From Zingiber officinale (lineage: Eukaryota > Streptophyta > Magnoliopsida > Zingiberales > Zingiberaceae), in assembly GCF_018446385.1 (NCBI RefSeq), contig NC_055988.1:165366209-165430208 (forward strand): a stretch of DNA of 64,000 bases. The letters are read 5' to 3'. The notes under the pieces are model-generated. The model made no database searches. It worked only from the letters and a program-made list of their open reading frames with translations, and was not told the origin of the DNA. The translations under genes were made by a program, and so were the position numbers. Positions 21,510 to 34,871 of the stretch are shown here, piece by piece; positions within the stretch are counted from its first letter, which is position 1; each line of letters starts with the position of its first letter.

Positions 21510-24500
21510 TTATATCTTCTCGTAGAACAGAATGTAGGCTTCACACTGAAGGACTTCAGAAAAAGAAGCCTCCCTGATATGAGCATCGCTGGCGTAAAAC
21601 CAGGAGGATGAATTTACGTCCTTCCTCGCTTTCTCACTGTTCCTTTGACCTCGCACGTAGGCAATATAGTGACCACCAGCCATGCCACCAGAGTGTACGA
21701 CCACCCCAAAAAGGGAGTAAATGCAGTTTTCATTTTCCTCGCACCTGGAAGAAGAAACAGGCAACCATTATAAGAAGAAAACAACCTTGTTATTATTTCA
21801 TTCACGCAAGTAAAACAATCTCATGCACAAATAACCTTCATCAATCAGGATAATATATGAACAAAATATGCACTTGTCCCCTTAGTAGAGGAAAAAACAA
21901 ATTGATAGATCTGTTGGATGAACAGGTTACATGAGAAGCATAACATGAAATTCTAAGCATTGAACCAAACAAACTCTGCAGTGCTCCAAGTGACAGCCAT
22001 AATGTTATGTAATTTCACTACTCACTAATCCAAGTTTTGCAGAACATCTCTGTTATGGGAAGTCAGGAATTGCTTTTCATCTCAACCATTGAGACCATGT
22101 TTTCTTATGCACTTTAACTTTGATGGAAGCACCAGGCAAGGGGTGGACAACAGAGGGATGAAAATCCATTGTTTATTTGGAGAATAGGATGACAGGCGAT
22201 GGAAAGATAAAGTGGAGGTACTCGCAACCATTCCTGTCTGCCAAAGTTATCGAAAACTACAGGGATAAGAGAGAAGCAGAGATCAACCAAATTTGCTGAC
22301 CAGAGACCTAGATATATACAAAACATTTAATGTTTACATCCTTAGCCTCCTACTGCTGAAAGTAAACATGTCCATGGATCCCTTGGTTTCTCAGCTTATC
22401 TCCTGGCCTTCCTTTCCCACTATATCAGGAGTAAACAAAATGGTAATGAAACATACTGACAAATCGAAGATAAAATAATAAAACAGCTGAACTAATGACA
22501 AGATAATAAATTATGAAAAGGGCGGTTGACAGTTGTATTTCAAGATAAGCTTTTAAGCAATTTCAGTAGATCATTGCAGATTTTTTTTACCAATGATTCT
22601 TAGGAATTGCTAGGACAAGCATGTTAACAATTGGTGAGGAAAGCAAATTCCACTCTACTGAGCCAAGCATTGACAAAATGCACGGGGAACAACAAATATT
22701 AGAGCTTTGGCCTGGATATTGGACTTTGGATGTTGTAAGTGGTTGAGACTGCTCAAGCGGTGCAGTATGAGACTGGCAAAGAGAGAATCTGGCATTCCCA
22801 TATGCTGGTAAGCTTCATGGTTTCTCTTGCATCTGATAGTTGATGAGCTTCCACTTCGACCTTTAAAGGAGAGTATAATCCTGCTAATAAAGATCTTTCT
22901 CTCCTGAGCAGAAGAAAAGGGACTACCTCAATCTAAAAACTCAAATTTTCATTAGTGACTATTCGCTAATGCAGCATATAGTAGCTTTGATATTTAGCTA
23001 ATTCTACTGCCACACAGGACATGAGGCCCATAGTTGGGCATCACCTCAAGAGCGGAAAAGGCCATCTTTTCTGACTCTAGTGCATGGTGATGGCAGATGT
23101 GTTCACAAAGGTTCAACCGACAAAAAGAAGGCCCTCTATGAAGCCGTAATGAGGAAAGAATAATGAAGAATTTCCCTTCACTTGATGGTTGCTAGTGAGC
23201 TCACCCCTCACGGTAATTGCTCATTTTGACATCAGATCAAGTTTGGATCCTTGAAACTTCAAGCTCTTCGGTCAAACAAGTCCAGGGTTCCAATCGTGTT
23301 TGAGAAAAACATATCCATTCCATTTTCACTTGGACGACAAGTGAAAGAAAGGCACAACTTGAAAGAAGTCACCAGCAAAGTACCTTCTGATGTTACGTAG
23401 GTGCAAGCTTGAGTCCTTGGCCACAAGCAATAGTCATCTTCTTAATCTTCTTCATCCTTGTCAATTTCTTAATATGACTTCTCATCCATCTTCTACCTAT
23501 GGTTTTCACAGGGTGTCCTTTGATATGAAAAATAGAAGTAAGAAAAACAGGAAATGATCTGCTGGATAGCTCCAATATGGTGTAAAGTGAAGAAAATTAT
23601 GACTCTATGCTCCTGCACTCAATTTCCCATGTTGTTGTTCCATGTCTAGTGCCCCCCACTTCTAAAATTCCTCCTCAAATTCCCATGAGAATAGCCATGG
23701 TAGATGTTTTCTGCCTGCTTGCTCCCTCACTGATGATTGATGAGTTGTCAGTTGAATGGCAAGCACCTGAGTTGGCACAGCTGAGCTTCGTAACAATTAA
23801 GAAGCAATGTCTAGCAGCATGCAACATTTGTGAAGGGGAGCCTTGGCGCAATGATAAAGTTGTTGCTTTGTGACCAAGGACACGGGTTTGAATCCTAGAA
23901 ACAACCTCTTGCAAAAAAACAAGATAAAGTTACGTACAATGGATCTTTCCCCGGACCCTGCATGACAGGAGCTTCGTGCATTGGACTGTCCTCTTTTTTT
24001 TTTTTTCTTGTCTAGCAGCATTTGTAGTTTGCCATATCACTGCTCTAGTCAGATAATAAACTTGTTTGATTGTCTTCAGTAAAGGTTGGCTTTAATATAG
24101 GATGCTATGTGTTGCTATGTGTGCATAGGCCAGCAGATGATAAGTAAATGTCACTATTCTACAAGACACACCTTGCCCTTAAATTTATCAATAATTGGGA
24201 TGATCAAATATTCTCTATGATAATAAATGTGCAAAATTTAAATACAATTTGAACCACCAATCGAGCAATGAGATAAAAGAAGAGGTGTTCTGAGATTCAA
24301 AATTTTGACCTATACTTTTTTTATTTTCATTCTAACTTTTTTAGAAATCTTAAGAGTATCAATTAGTGACTGGAGTTTGAAAATATATGGGATCCAATAA
24401 CATAGCCCATTAACTCATAACTTATGCCAATCGAAGAGGATGGTTATTGCTCAAACTCTTAGGGAATGGATTAGTGACAAGGTTTGAAAGATCGTTCCAT

Positions 24501-27500
24501 GCTTGAGTATTAGTCCTCGGCCAGAATGGTTCAGATACCATGCCATGCACGATACTCTATGCACTTTAAGTCATGCATAGATGAATTCAAATGGGTTTTA
24601 CACCTTTAATCTCTCTCCACTTATTTACTTTCAGAAACAACAATATAACATTGTGATGACCAATTTACAAAGTCGTGTCAAACAAAGGTAATTAATTTGA
24701 TAGTTGAATTTCACTATCAAATATAATTAACGTGTAAGTTGTGAATTAACTATTAGGTGTAACTATAAAGTTTACTAGTTAACTAAGAAATAAACAACAT
24801 TATAAATTGAATCATATAATTTATTCTGAGTTATTTAATAATTATTGACTAAATATGAAGTATATAATCCCTAACTAAGTAAATTTAACTATAAATTATG
24901 CAAAATTAATTACCTTTCTGAAAACATATAAAGATATAAAAACTACTCGAAAATTTAAAATTACAACTTAATTAAATACAGTAATTTAATAATTATTTAT
25001 CAACCTTATAAATCCTAATTAATCATAGTACCACAATATTTAATATCATAGTTAATTAAAATAAAATTATAAATTGATTATGAATTATTACATATTAATA
25101 CAATTTTATGTTGTAATTTACACTTCATTTATTACTTTTAACACATCCCCAACACCCATCTCATGTTGCATGCAATCCAAGATCCCCATGACTCGCGGAC
25201 CTATTCTAAATCCAACGCATGCCAATTTGGGACTAGGACAAACAACTACCTTGCAACTTAGTCTTGCTAATTCTCTTTTTCCTATTGGATATGAGTCTAG
25301 CTCATTGCAATTAGCCGACAATGTTTCTCCCATGCTGGCCAAAATAGCATGGTATTGTTAGAAAGAACAAAAGGCCAAGCAATGCCTATTGGGCATATTT
25401 GTTGATTAAGGACATCCTTCCAATTTATATAAAATAAAAAACTATAAAAGATATCAATGAATCATCATATAGCACATCCAAAGTATAAGTATTCAGCACA
25501 TTCAAAATAAAATCATTATTTGTCAAGGTTCGACTTTCTAGCTAATGAGATCTAGCAAAATCACCTCCAAGACTGAGGCAAAATAAAATGAGGTACAAGA
25601 TCAGTACTCAAGTATCAGATATGGATTTCTACTCCAAGATTCCAAATGGCAAACAAAGGCAGCATCGGCAATATAGAAAAATAAATATTTCTTCCCTTTT
25701 AAAAAAAATACCTTGGATCTAGATAAGGCCTCAAATCAAGTATCTCGTGGAAGAGAACATGGCCTCTCAACTTACTTAATCGACCACGAGCATCTTGACT
25801 AAATCTCTTCAAATGTACAGTCAAAATAGGTGGTGTTTTGCTGATTAAAATCCTTTTAGTTGCATCCCTCTTGAATTTCTTCTTTGCAGGTTCCTCTTTT
25901 TTGACCCTTATATATTGGGCTGGACAAGCTTGGCTTGAAAGATTTGAACACTTTTTCCGTAAGTTAATTGCAAGTTTGTTATTTCTGCAGGGATTCATCA
26001 AGTTTTCCCCAATATCATGTGGACAATTAGTCAAAGTAGCTGCTAGAGCATGCCCACTAAATTGAGCTTCTTCCTTGACACTTGCAGTTTTGTCACCCTC
26101 AATTTGCTTAGGCCTTGAATCTGTAAATTCCTGATCTTCTGCCATCACATTTAATTTGTCTGTTTGACCAATTGATATATAGTCTGGAAAAACTTTGTTA
26201 TTACCATCAGTGATCGCTTCATTTTTAAATTTTGCTTCATCCAAATCACAACCCACATATGATTTCTGCTCTGAATCGGGCTTTTCTGAGAGTAACTCGG
26301 TCTCTGCACTGACTGATGCTGTCCGTCTATTTCCTAAATTGCTAAGACCAGTTGAATGGAGGTAGCTCACCTGGAAGTCAAGAGAAGTTTTTTCAGTTGT
26401 GCATTCATCCCCTTCATCCTGAAGCTTCATCATGCTTGTGTTGCCTAGTGTTGGTAAAGGATCACTCTTGCATGTCTCATCAGTAATCATATCACTTGAC
26501 AAGGCTCCCGAACAGTGCTCACAGTACCATGCATGTTCATTGGACAAAAGCTCCATGTTGGTAAATAATGTTAGACAACTTTCAATTGAAACAATATTTT
26601 CACTATTATCCACTTCCTGATTAATCTCACAACTGTTATTGGTCCAAAGAGTCGCAGGCGTCTCTTCAACCATGCCAGTTTCAGCCTTCAGCTCTGAAGT
26701 AACCTCTGGTTCATTAAATAGATCACCAAATCCATCAAACTCGACATCTACTTGTTCAGAGTCAGCAATGGCAGCTGCCTCGACACTTGGTTCCTCCGCC
26801 AAATTTCCAGAGGAAGACTCGTTATCAGGACTCTGAGAAGAATTGAAACCAAACATGACACCAGTGATGTGATCTAGTGCTTTATAAGGAAGCAAAATAA
26901 CTCCAGGATCATGTACGCATGAAGAAGAAGTATCATTTCTGCTAACATTATCAATGTTCGAATCCAAAGAAACTTTTGGTTGTGTAGGAGAATTGTCCAC
27001 TTCTGATCCAACAGAAATTTTGTTTTCATTCTGAAATAATTGAGAGGTATTAGGAGGGTGAGAAGATTGAATAGCAAAATCTAAAGCATCTGCTGTCATC
27101 GTCGGTTCTGCAAGATAATCCATCCATGATGAACCCTCAGCTTCTGGAGCAATATCTAGTTCTGTTTTTGGTGCAGCAGTGCCCCAGTTATTGTTTTCTT
27201 CTGTTTTGGGTGGATCAGATGACTCGCAATAGTCCACTGAGGAAGTAACTCTTTCTTCAGGTCCACATTGAGGCAAGACAACAGATCCTCTGGCATTTGC
27301 TTTTTCTTGAAACTTCCTACTTTTATTTCTTTCTTTTGGAGGTGGCTTCCTTTTAGGTGGAGAAGGTGGAGCTTTCTTGGAAGTTGACTTCTTTGAAGGC
27401 ACTGGCAGTGATAAATCTAGAAACAGCTCATGAACTGTAGAAGAATGGCCACATTCAACACAACGGACTGTACTAGATAGCTGGCCACCAAATACGTTAT

Positions 27501-28458
27501 CAACCAAGGTGCTCTCTAAATTTGGAGAGCCTTGATCATCGGTATCCTGCTCTTTTCCAGCATTGCTCTCTTCAGCATGCAACCCATCAAGCAAGCAACG
27601 TAGCAATTCATGGCTGTCCTGCTGCTGGTAACCTCTGAACTGAGGTGCTTTGGAACATATACATCCAAAAAGATTCTTTGGGTTCAATACACCTTTAGTA
27701 GTTGGCCCAGTACTTGTTTCACTGAATAACTTCTTCAACGCCATAGTAAGCGGTCCAATAGGCCTGTTCAAGTTCAACATGTACTGCCTGAGCAAATCTA
27801 TTGCCAGAAGATTCTGCATCACTGAATTAAAGAAACAAGTGTTTCCCAGGTTTGACAACCCTCTTATCACATATCCCTTCTCTTCATTCATGGTAAAAGG
27901 CTCAGCCTCTAAAACTTTAACCCTCTTATCATCTCCAACTGATTTAGCCTCCTCCTCCTCTGCATCAGCGTTTGGCAACTCAATATGGATCGATGAGTTG
28001 CACGAGAAGCACCAGCCAATTTCAGGCTTGTCACATCTCACCATGAGATCATGGTGCACCTGCTTCCAATGCCTGCGAGCATGGCCGTAAGGCACCGAGT
28101 CATTCACTGCTCCCCTGCAGAAGCAGCGATTGCAACCCAAACATACCCAAACAGGATGCCCGCCGGGGCTCTTTGCTCCTCCTTCCCTCTTTTTCTCTTG
28201 CTTACCCTTCTTATCCCCGACTCTTTTAGCAGGAGGATAGTCCCTGCATCCCTCGCAAGTGGGGGCAACATCGGATGACAAGATTCCAAGAAGAACCTGA
28301 TTCAATTGGGCATTGTCTTTACTGTAATGGCTACAAAATCCTCCGGCCACGGCATCCTCACCATCCACATCCTCCCCCGAACCTCTTGCCCCTGGGTTGG
28401 GAGCCCGAGGATGCAATCCGCGAGCGTTCAACCTTTTACTTTTCACCTTCTTCCCCAT
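21510..28458 (-). CDS. UBP2: Ubiquitin carboxyl-terminal hydrolase of the UBP1/UBP2 type, 2 exons, 993 aa
   Basis: Exon 1 is 25712-28458 and exon 2 is 21510-21744, joined across a 3967-bp GT-AG intron through a split Arg codon (residue 916). The protein removes ubiquitin from substrates as a cysteine protease. In order it has a basic N-terminus, a zinc-finger UBP domain (about residues 42-153, with Cys42, His44, Cys68, Cys71, Cys106, Cys109, Cys142, Cys150 and Cys153 among likely ligands), the Cys box NLGNTCFFNSVMQNLL with the catalytic Cys208, a zinc ribbon with CVECGH, and a long acidic, serine-rich insertion. The His box GGHYIAYVRG (His941) and the acidic residue Asp969 are in exon 2. Length and order match Arabidopsis UBP1 (1083 aa) and UBP2 (961 aa); choosing between them needs a tree. 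All catalytic residues are present, and there is no sign of damage. Confidence 0.95.
23837..24008 (+). mobile_element. Au-type SINE in the UBP intron
   Basis: The element starts GGAGCCTTGGCGCAATG, has tRNA-like Pol III boxes (GACCAAGGACACGGGTTTGAATCC region as B box), the Au body with CTTTCCCCGGACCCTGCATG, and ends in a T-rich tail, all features of the Au SINE family. TGTCTAGCAGCAT occurs at 23808-23820 and again right after the tail at 24009-24021. The left copy is followed by TTTGT only after a 6-bp insertion, so the target duplication has changed slightly. It lies on the strand opposite to the host gene. Confidence 0.85.
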
Positions 28459-28860
28459 TGAAACCGATCAAGACTATCCAAACCAAATCCAAATCCAAAT
28501 CCAATTTTTTTTTTTTAAGAAGAAGATATTGATCCAGGCACAAAGAATCAAACAGCAAAACCTGCTTCCCTATCCAAGTGGACTTGATTTAAACAACAAA
28601 AAAATCACAGAATTACCGAGACGGAGAGAAAAGGATCCGATCACTGTGTGAGACGAGAAGAGCTTGATAACAATACAAACGGAATCGGATGATCCAAGCA
28701 GGCGAGACGGAGAGAGAGAGAGACCTCGCGACTGCCCTAAAAAACTGCAAAAGGGAATTTGAAGGTTTTGTTGGGGAGAGAGAGAGAGCGAGCGAGCGAG
28801 CGAGAGAGAGAGTGTGGAACCGACTTGACCGGAGATTGACCCGGCCCGTTTACAAATGGA
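28459..28860 (-). promoter_or_regulatory. UBP 5' leader and promoter with GA/GC-rich purine tract
   Basis: This is unique sequence upstream of the UBP start codon. A GAGAGAGA / GCGAGCGA tract lies at 28776-28812 and a shorter one at 28710-28722; on the coding strand these are CT-rich, as often seen in plant core promoters and leaders. No clear TATA box stands out. Confidence 0.45.
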
Positions 28861-29282
28861 GGAGGCCCATGATCTGCGATATATAGAATATTTTAAATTT
28901 ATATTTACACCCTCTGTTTTAAGAAAATCATAATTGTTAGGTTCAAATATATATTATACCACAACTTACGTTGCGGCAAAGAGGTTAAATTGATTATTGA
29001 GATATTTTTTAGATCAAAATTAGAAGTTGTTGTGATGCAAAATGATTATATTGGAGACCCGTATAATAAAATTTTCCAATAGAATGTGCCTATTTGTAAA
29101 ATAGATAGTAAATGGTGGATAAGGGAAAGTGAAAACGATGTCCGTTGTTATTGATACTCCTTTTTTTAATTTATCATCAAGTTTCTCATCTCACCTCAAT
29201 ATATTTTCATTTTTTGAAAATATCTTTATTTCCATATCTATTATAATTGTATAAGTTATGATTCATAACTGCTATCATATAA
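28861..29282. other. AT-rich intergenic DNA
   Basis: No gene, RNA or element is recognised. It separates the UBP promoter from the MITE that begins at 29283. Confidence 0.6.
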
Positions 29283-29756
29283 GGTGACGTTTGATTCTCT
29301 TCTAGGAATCAGAATAGGAATGGATATCATAGTATTATGGAATGAGAATGTGTATGAGCTTGTGTATCATTCCTAAAAATAATGTTGGTTAGTTGAATAT
29401 TTTCAATCGGAATGAACTTAAATTTCCTTTTTTACCCTTAGAGAAAATATGTTGAGAGAAAAAGTATGTTGAGAGAGAAAATGTGATGATAAAATGAGAA
29501 GAGGGAAAGTATGATGAGAGAGAATAAGGAGAGAGAGTGAAATGAAAGAAAAATTGAACAAATATACTAATGATATTTTCGTTCAAAATTTAATTCTTAT
29601 TCTCATTCCATCAAATCCAAGGGAGAGGGTGAGTTTCATCCATACCAAAATTTTTGGATTTCATTCCAAAATCTTGATTCCATTCCCATCAACCAAATAC
29701 AAGGTTTGGAAATGAATCAATTCCCTCATTCCCAAACCTCTAAACCAAACGCCACC
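29283..29756. mobile_element. Tourist/PIF-Harbinger-like MITE (474 bp)
   Basis: The ends are inverted repeats (GGTGACGTTTGATTC at left; the right end ACCAAACGCCACC reads GGTGGCGTTTGGT when reversed). The flanks carry a 3-bp TAA duplication (29280-29282 and 29757-29759), the pattern of Tourist-like elements. The interior is purine-rich with repeated TGAGAGA units and has no coding capacity. Confidence 0.7.
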
Positions 29757-30415
29757 TAAAATTAATAAAAAATATATTATATTAGTTATGATTAATAACT
29801 ATTATAACATATAAATCATAGTATAATATTAATTAATATTGATTAGAAATGAAGTATTCATATTATAACAACTATATATTTACAGTTATAATATAATATT
29901 ATTAATAATTATTGATTATAATAACTTTAAAAATAAAAATATTTTTAAAACTAAAATATTTTAAAACGGGATGAAATTTTGATAATAAATGAAAAATGAC
30001 TTAAGGCAGCTAATAGTTGTTTAACCACCTCTACAAATTCCTTTTCGAAAATTATAACATATTAAAAATTTAAATAACTAAGACAAGTTTAGAATTTTAA
30101 ATAATCTCTAATAAAAAAAAAAAAAAAAAAAAAAAAAACCCAACTGCCTTCATTAGCCATCTTCAATGCAAAGCAAAACTTGTCCAAAAAGTTTTATCAC
30201 AAATAGACAGGAAAGTGACTAAAGAAACATAAATCTCTTGCAACAACATCAACAAAATCCTATAAAATACATGTAAAACAAGATGAATTAGTTTGTTTCA
30301 AAAAAAAAAAAAAAACAGTTTGATGCTGCTACTGCAACATGATTCTTATACAAGTTGAACTTCAAAGAGAGGATGTTCCTTCTTAGTTCTTCCTTTCAAT
30401 CCAAACAGCCATCTC
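29757..30415. other. AT-rich spacer with a 26-bp poly-A run; 3' flank of the small membrane protein gene
   Basis: A run of A occupies about 30112-30138 and a shorter one about 30300-30315. The part from about 30140 to 30415 lies directly behind the stop codon of the minus-strand gene and probably includes its 3' UTR. Nothing else is recognisable. Confidence 0.5.
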
Positions 30416-33400
30416 CTAAAAAGGCCAGAAGTCATCGCCACCGGGCTTCTTTACAAAGATCTGATTGTACTCGGGCCGTGAAGTCTGAAAAGGAATTAGA
30501 AAAATTGTCATGATAATGTAGAAATATAATCGATGCGAAGACACAAGTCGAACCAAGAAACTACGAATTGCTTGACTTGTTTATAACAGAGGAGCAAAGA
30601 AGTCGAACCAAGCAACAAGGAACTAGTAGGCAGTTTGGACTCGATTCAGCAGAGGATATGCGTGACTAACAACCTACTTGTGTTGTCCCCAACATTACTG
30701 ATTTCAATCGAATGGAATATCTGATCTTGTTGTATCGTAACTATCTGAGGTGGTGGAAGACAAGGATCTTGAGTCTCTCACTCGTCAGGAAGACAAGACA
30801 AGGATTCCCTGGGCATTGTAATCCACGAAGGATCAATTCTCGTCACAAAGACAAAGGTGGTGCAAAAAGTTCAGAGGGAAACTACTTCAGTCGAGGCAAG
30901 AGATGAAGTCTCTCTTTTTAAGACAAGGCAACTCCTCTATGATGGCCACAGTGGAATGCCAATTGTTTCTCCAAGTTGCAACAGCCTCCTCCGTGTAATA
31001 GTAGCAATCAAATTCTATGGACCGCCGAACCTTTCATGCCTCAAAATGTACCCAGAGAGAAGATGCTAGATTACTTTTTATCTTTTCGGTGGATGGAAAT
31101 GTAAAAGAAAAGTTCCTTTTTTAGGATGGAGAGACACCACAAAGAAACAAATGAATGGGTGTCTCTTGATTCAAACTTGAATAAAGGATGGAATCAAATG
31201 AAGAGTTTAAACACCCCGCATTGCGAGCTTTCCTATCACGCTCATATTCAAGCTCATGTCTTATCTGATCGTAAATTTGAGGACTAAACAAGTGAGACAT
31301 TTCTCTGTTACTCAACCAACTCATTTTTGGACATTATCTTTTCATTCTTCCAAGAAATTGATTTTATGACATTCTACTCGCAAAATAGATCATACATGTC
31401 TAACACCAACCATTATCAAATAACAGATTCCACTTAATCTTCCGAACATCAATTTCTGATAATATACACTCATTTGGTGCCTAATGTTACTAGGATTTCA
31501 TGAGTTTAATTAACCATCTTATTTCCTTAGTCAACCAAAGATTTGAGAGAAGGCCTATGCTCCACACAAGTTAAGACAACAAAGAGATACTGATACACAA
31601 GATTAGTGATATAAAGTCATCAAAAGGAAAAAATCAATAAATAAAAGATGGAAGATAGACAACACACCAACTGTGCTGAACACAAAGAATGAATGAATAA
31701 GAAATCACATATATGCATATTTAAACCAATAAGAAATCTAACTGTGCAAATAAGAAAGATCTCAGACGTTTTAAATGATGAATTAGGTGCATACATATAA
31801 CAGCCTTTTTTCATTTCATATGCATTTGCTCCCCTCAATATGCAAGAAAAGAGGCTCAATAAAGAAAATACTCATCCAAGAGTAACATATTCGCCTATTT
31901 ACTTGAAGAAATATGAAAAAGGATACATGGATGATCATTTTACATTTCCATTTTATTCTAAACATACTAGGTAACTTTTAGTACTAATGTTTGTTTTCAC
32001 ACGACCAACACTTTATTATCTCAAGCAATGATAGCAACCATGAAATGCAAACTTTAAACATCAAACTTTTATTTAATGTCTCTTACTTATGTTACTCCAG
32101 TACCTAGACTAGGAAGATGTCAGCACTTACACATAAATCTCCTAACACTCTTGCAAATTATTGTGCTGCCCTCTTATAACCAAAAATGTCCTATATACCA
32201 TTTCTTTGTATCAATGTTTTTTTCCCCATATTATCATCTACAGTGTATGATCGTCTACTTACTTTTTCTTTTTTGAATGACCTAGGCAAGAATATTATTT
32301 CAACAGTGTTGAAACAATGACAAAAACAAAAGAAAAAATAACAGTAGGTACAAGTTTCTGCTTATGTAATTTGAGATAGCCTTTTTGACAGAAATACCTG
32401 TTGTAATTACCAAATAACAAACATCTCATGGGATGAATTATGAAAATATGTACGTGTGAAAAAGTTGTATACTCAGTTTTGGATCCAGGGATGAAGGAAA
32501 AGCTGCAAAATATGGAAGTGTATGTTGAAAAAGTTGTAAACCAATGGATCCAGGGATGAAGGAAAAGCTGAAAATTTTACCCACTTGTGTATTCCAGTGA
32601 CTGACTTCCCAGTTTTAGTTACATGCTAATTGGGCTTCTGCTCAAATTGTGATGGATGAAACGTTCTAGGCTTCATATAGTTTTGGTAAAAAACATAAAT
32701 TATATGGTTGAGAAACTTTCATTTTACCCCATGTAATTTACTTTTTTAAATAAGCCCTACACTTTCAAAGTTAACATTTTACCCTAAAATTTAAAACTTA
32801 CCAAAATGCTCCATCCATTGTTAACTAATAACGAAGCTAATAATCATGTGAATTATGCATGGCAGAAAGTACCATATGTTAATTTGCAGATCATCTTGCA
32901 ATTTAAAAATCAAAGATTTTGATTATTTTGAGCTTGTCAGCACCACTAAGGTATTAGAGTCTTAGAGAACATATACCAGAAATTTTTCTTGCCCAAAAAA
33001 ACTATTTTTGATGAAAACATCAACTAGCTACTTTGCAACTTAGCTTACCTGGAATTTCTGATGGTATAAATTAATTTAAAAATCAACTTGTGATCTAAAA
33101 TTAAAGATTTTGGCCGAGCTTGTCAGCACTTATAAAGAGACATAGCTTTTACCCAATTTTATTCGAGTTTCTATCAGCAACCTAAGCATCCCTTATCAAA
33201 GGGAGACCTTATCACTCTTCTCATGAGTGTGCCATATCTAATGGTACCCACAAAGAGGCAAAAGAACTGGTGATAAGCAAAGATGCATCCATTGTGGTTC
33301 TATATTTGATCAAACAAAACCAAAATCCCCTTTTCTTCTTCCAAATTTTCTATCTTCTCATTCATTTCCAATGGAACCCTCCTACCCTAACTCCTTCCAT

Positions 33401-34871
33401 TCTATCAATGAGTTACTTATAGTAATTCACAAATCTGAATCGACTAATTGTTCTTTGAGAGCATTTGCTCTTGTAGAGATTTCTCAATTTCGAAATGGCT
33501 TGAAGACTTGGGTAGTAAAAAATGTGGTATGTTGTAAAGAACAACTTAAGAGAGTCCCTACTAAATATTCAGAAATCAAAGTGCATGCAAATCAGTGCAC
33601 AAGTTGACTAAAACTTAAAATTGAAAAACTCTGACTAAAGGTGATTATTACACAAGCATAAATGTGGAATGGTGAACACTATTAATCAAATACGTGATCT
33701 AGAGTGTTGGTTCTAAGGGAGTGGTAGAGCTTCAACCTATATGTACATGGGTGGGGCTTTGGATCATTTATATATTCTCAATTAAAACTTTGACCAAGTG
33801 CATGAGGTGGGGTAGATCTATATGCACTAAGGCAGAGCTTCTGTTGATTTACATTCTATTATTGGTGCTTTGCTTTACGGATAAGATGATACATTTGAGT
33901 AGATAGTAGTTTTGGCTATAGGATTCCCCTAATGTAACAGATGATGATTGACAATAACATAAATATAATGAATGATGATAACATACAGCTAGATATTTGT
34001 TGATAATTTAAAGTTGGATAATTGGAGATAACTTGAATTTGCTAATTTTATTGGAACTCTTTCTGAAGATATATGAATTCCACAATGCAACGTTTGTGTT
34101 TATTTCTTAGCCTCCAGATTTGCATTGCAAATGGAGACCAGACATTGAGGTGGTGTGATGCGGTTTTGCAAGGCCTCTTAGAGTTGCTCAGAAATATCTG
34201 AAGACACATGTTGAAAAGTGATTTCTTATCGAATTATTGTTTTACTTTTATCTCCTTTAATGTAGTATCTCCTTTTCAAATTCAAACATGTTTTTCTTGT
34301 TCCCATAAGAAATATACTCCAATGTCCTTGCTTTGTATTATAACATATTTCAATGCAAACAACAAATATTTCTTGTTTCAAAAGAAGTTCAATAAACAAA
34401 GCTTATCTTTGTGTCGCACATGTGCTTCTTTATGATCATGATATAGGTGGTGGTTTGTGGGACTTAAATTATCAAGGATGAGCTGCCCTTTCTGTGTGTA
34501 TAAATGGAAGATAATATTGAACATATTTAACACGGTTGCCTACAGAAAACATGCCTTTGACATTCATGAGAGTGAAATTTTATAACATTTTCCTATCAGA
34601 ACTGATTAATCAAAAGAACTTCGATCTAATCCTGCAATCCGAACAACGTGATTTATATAGATCGACAGAATCTACAGGATCGTAGACTACAATCTATGAA
34701 AGTTAGGTAGGATCACAGGCTCACCAGATCCTTGAAAATTAGGAAGGCGACAACGAGGAATAGGATGAAGACGATCTCGAACTCTGCGAGCCTAACAAAA
34801 GCGAACACCGAGCTCACCGCCCTCGTCAGCAAGGGCTCCCGCCGGACTGCAGCTCCGCCGCGTCGCTGCAT
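30416..34871 (-). CDS. Small single-pass membrane protein, 2 exons, 71 aa, function unknown
   Basis: Exon 1 is 34725-34871 (49 codons) and exon 2 is 30416-30484 (22 codons plus stop). They join in phase 0 across a 4240-bp intron with donor GTGAGC and acceptor TTTTCAG. The protein has a basic N-terminus (MQRRGGAAVRREP), one hydrophobic segment (about residues 32-46, FEIVFILFLVVAFLIF) and a short hydrophilic tail, SRPEYNQIFVKKPGGDDFWPF. I recall similar uncharacterised small proteins in other land plants with an almost identical tail, which supports the exon pairing, but I cannot name a function. It is too short to be found without splicing. The orientation in the membrane, with a basic cytosolic N-terminus, is inference. 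Confidence 0.8.
32481..32570. repeat. Short direct duplication in the intron of the small membrane protein gene
   Basis: The block GGATCCAGGGATGAAGGAAA and its surroundings occur at about 32481-32505 and again at 32546-32570, with the flanking GAAAAAGTTGTA also repeated, giving a unit of about 65-68 bp. It is a small local tandem duplication with no known role. Other parts of this intron (30485-34724) are AT-rich with no recognisable element. Confidence 0.8.

Noticed and set aside
27650-28278. Plus-strand frames opposite the UBP zinc-finger and Cys-box region
   Set aside because: They are shadows of a conserved minus-strand coding exon.
30712-31069. Two plus-strand frames inside the intron of the small membrane protein gene
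   Set aside because: No domain or homolog is recognised, the codon use is not gene-like, and the frames overlap in different phases.
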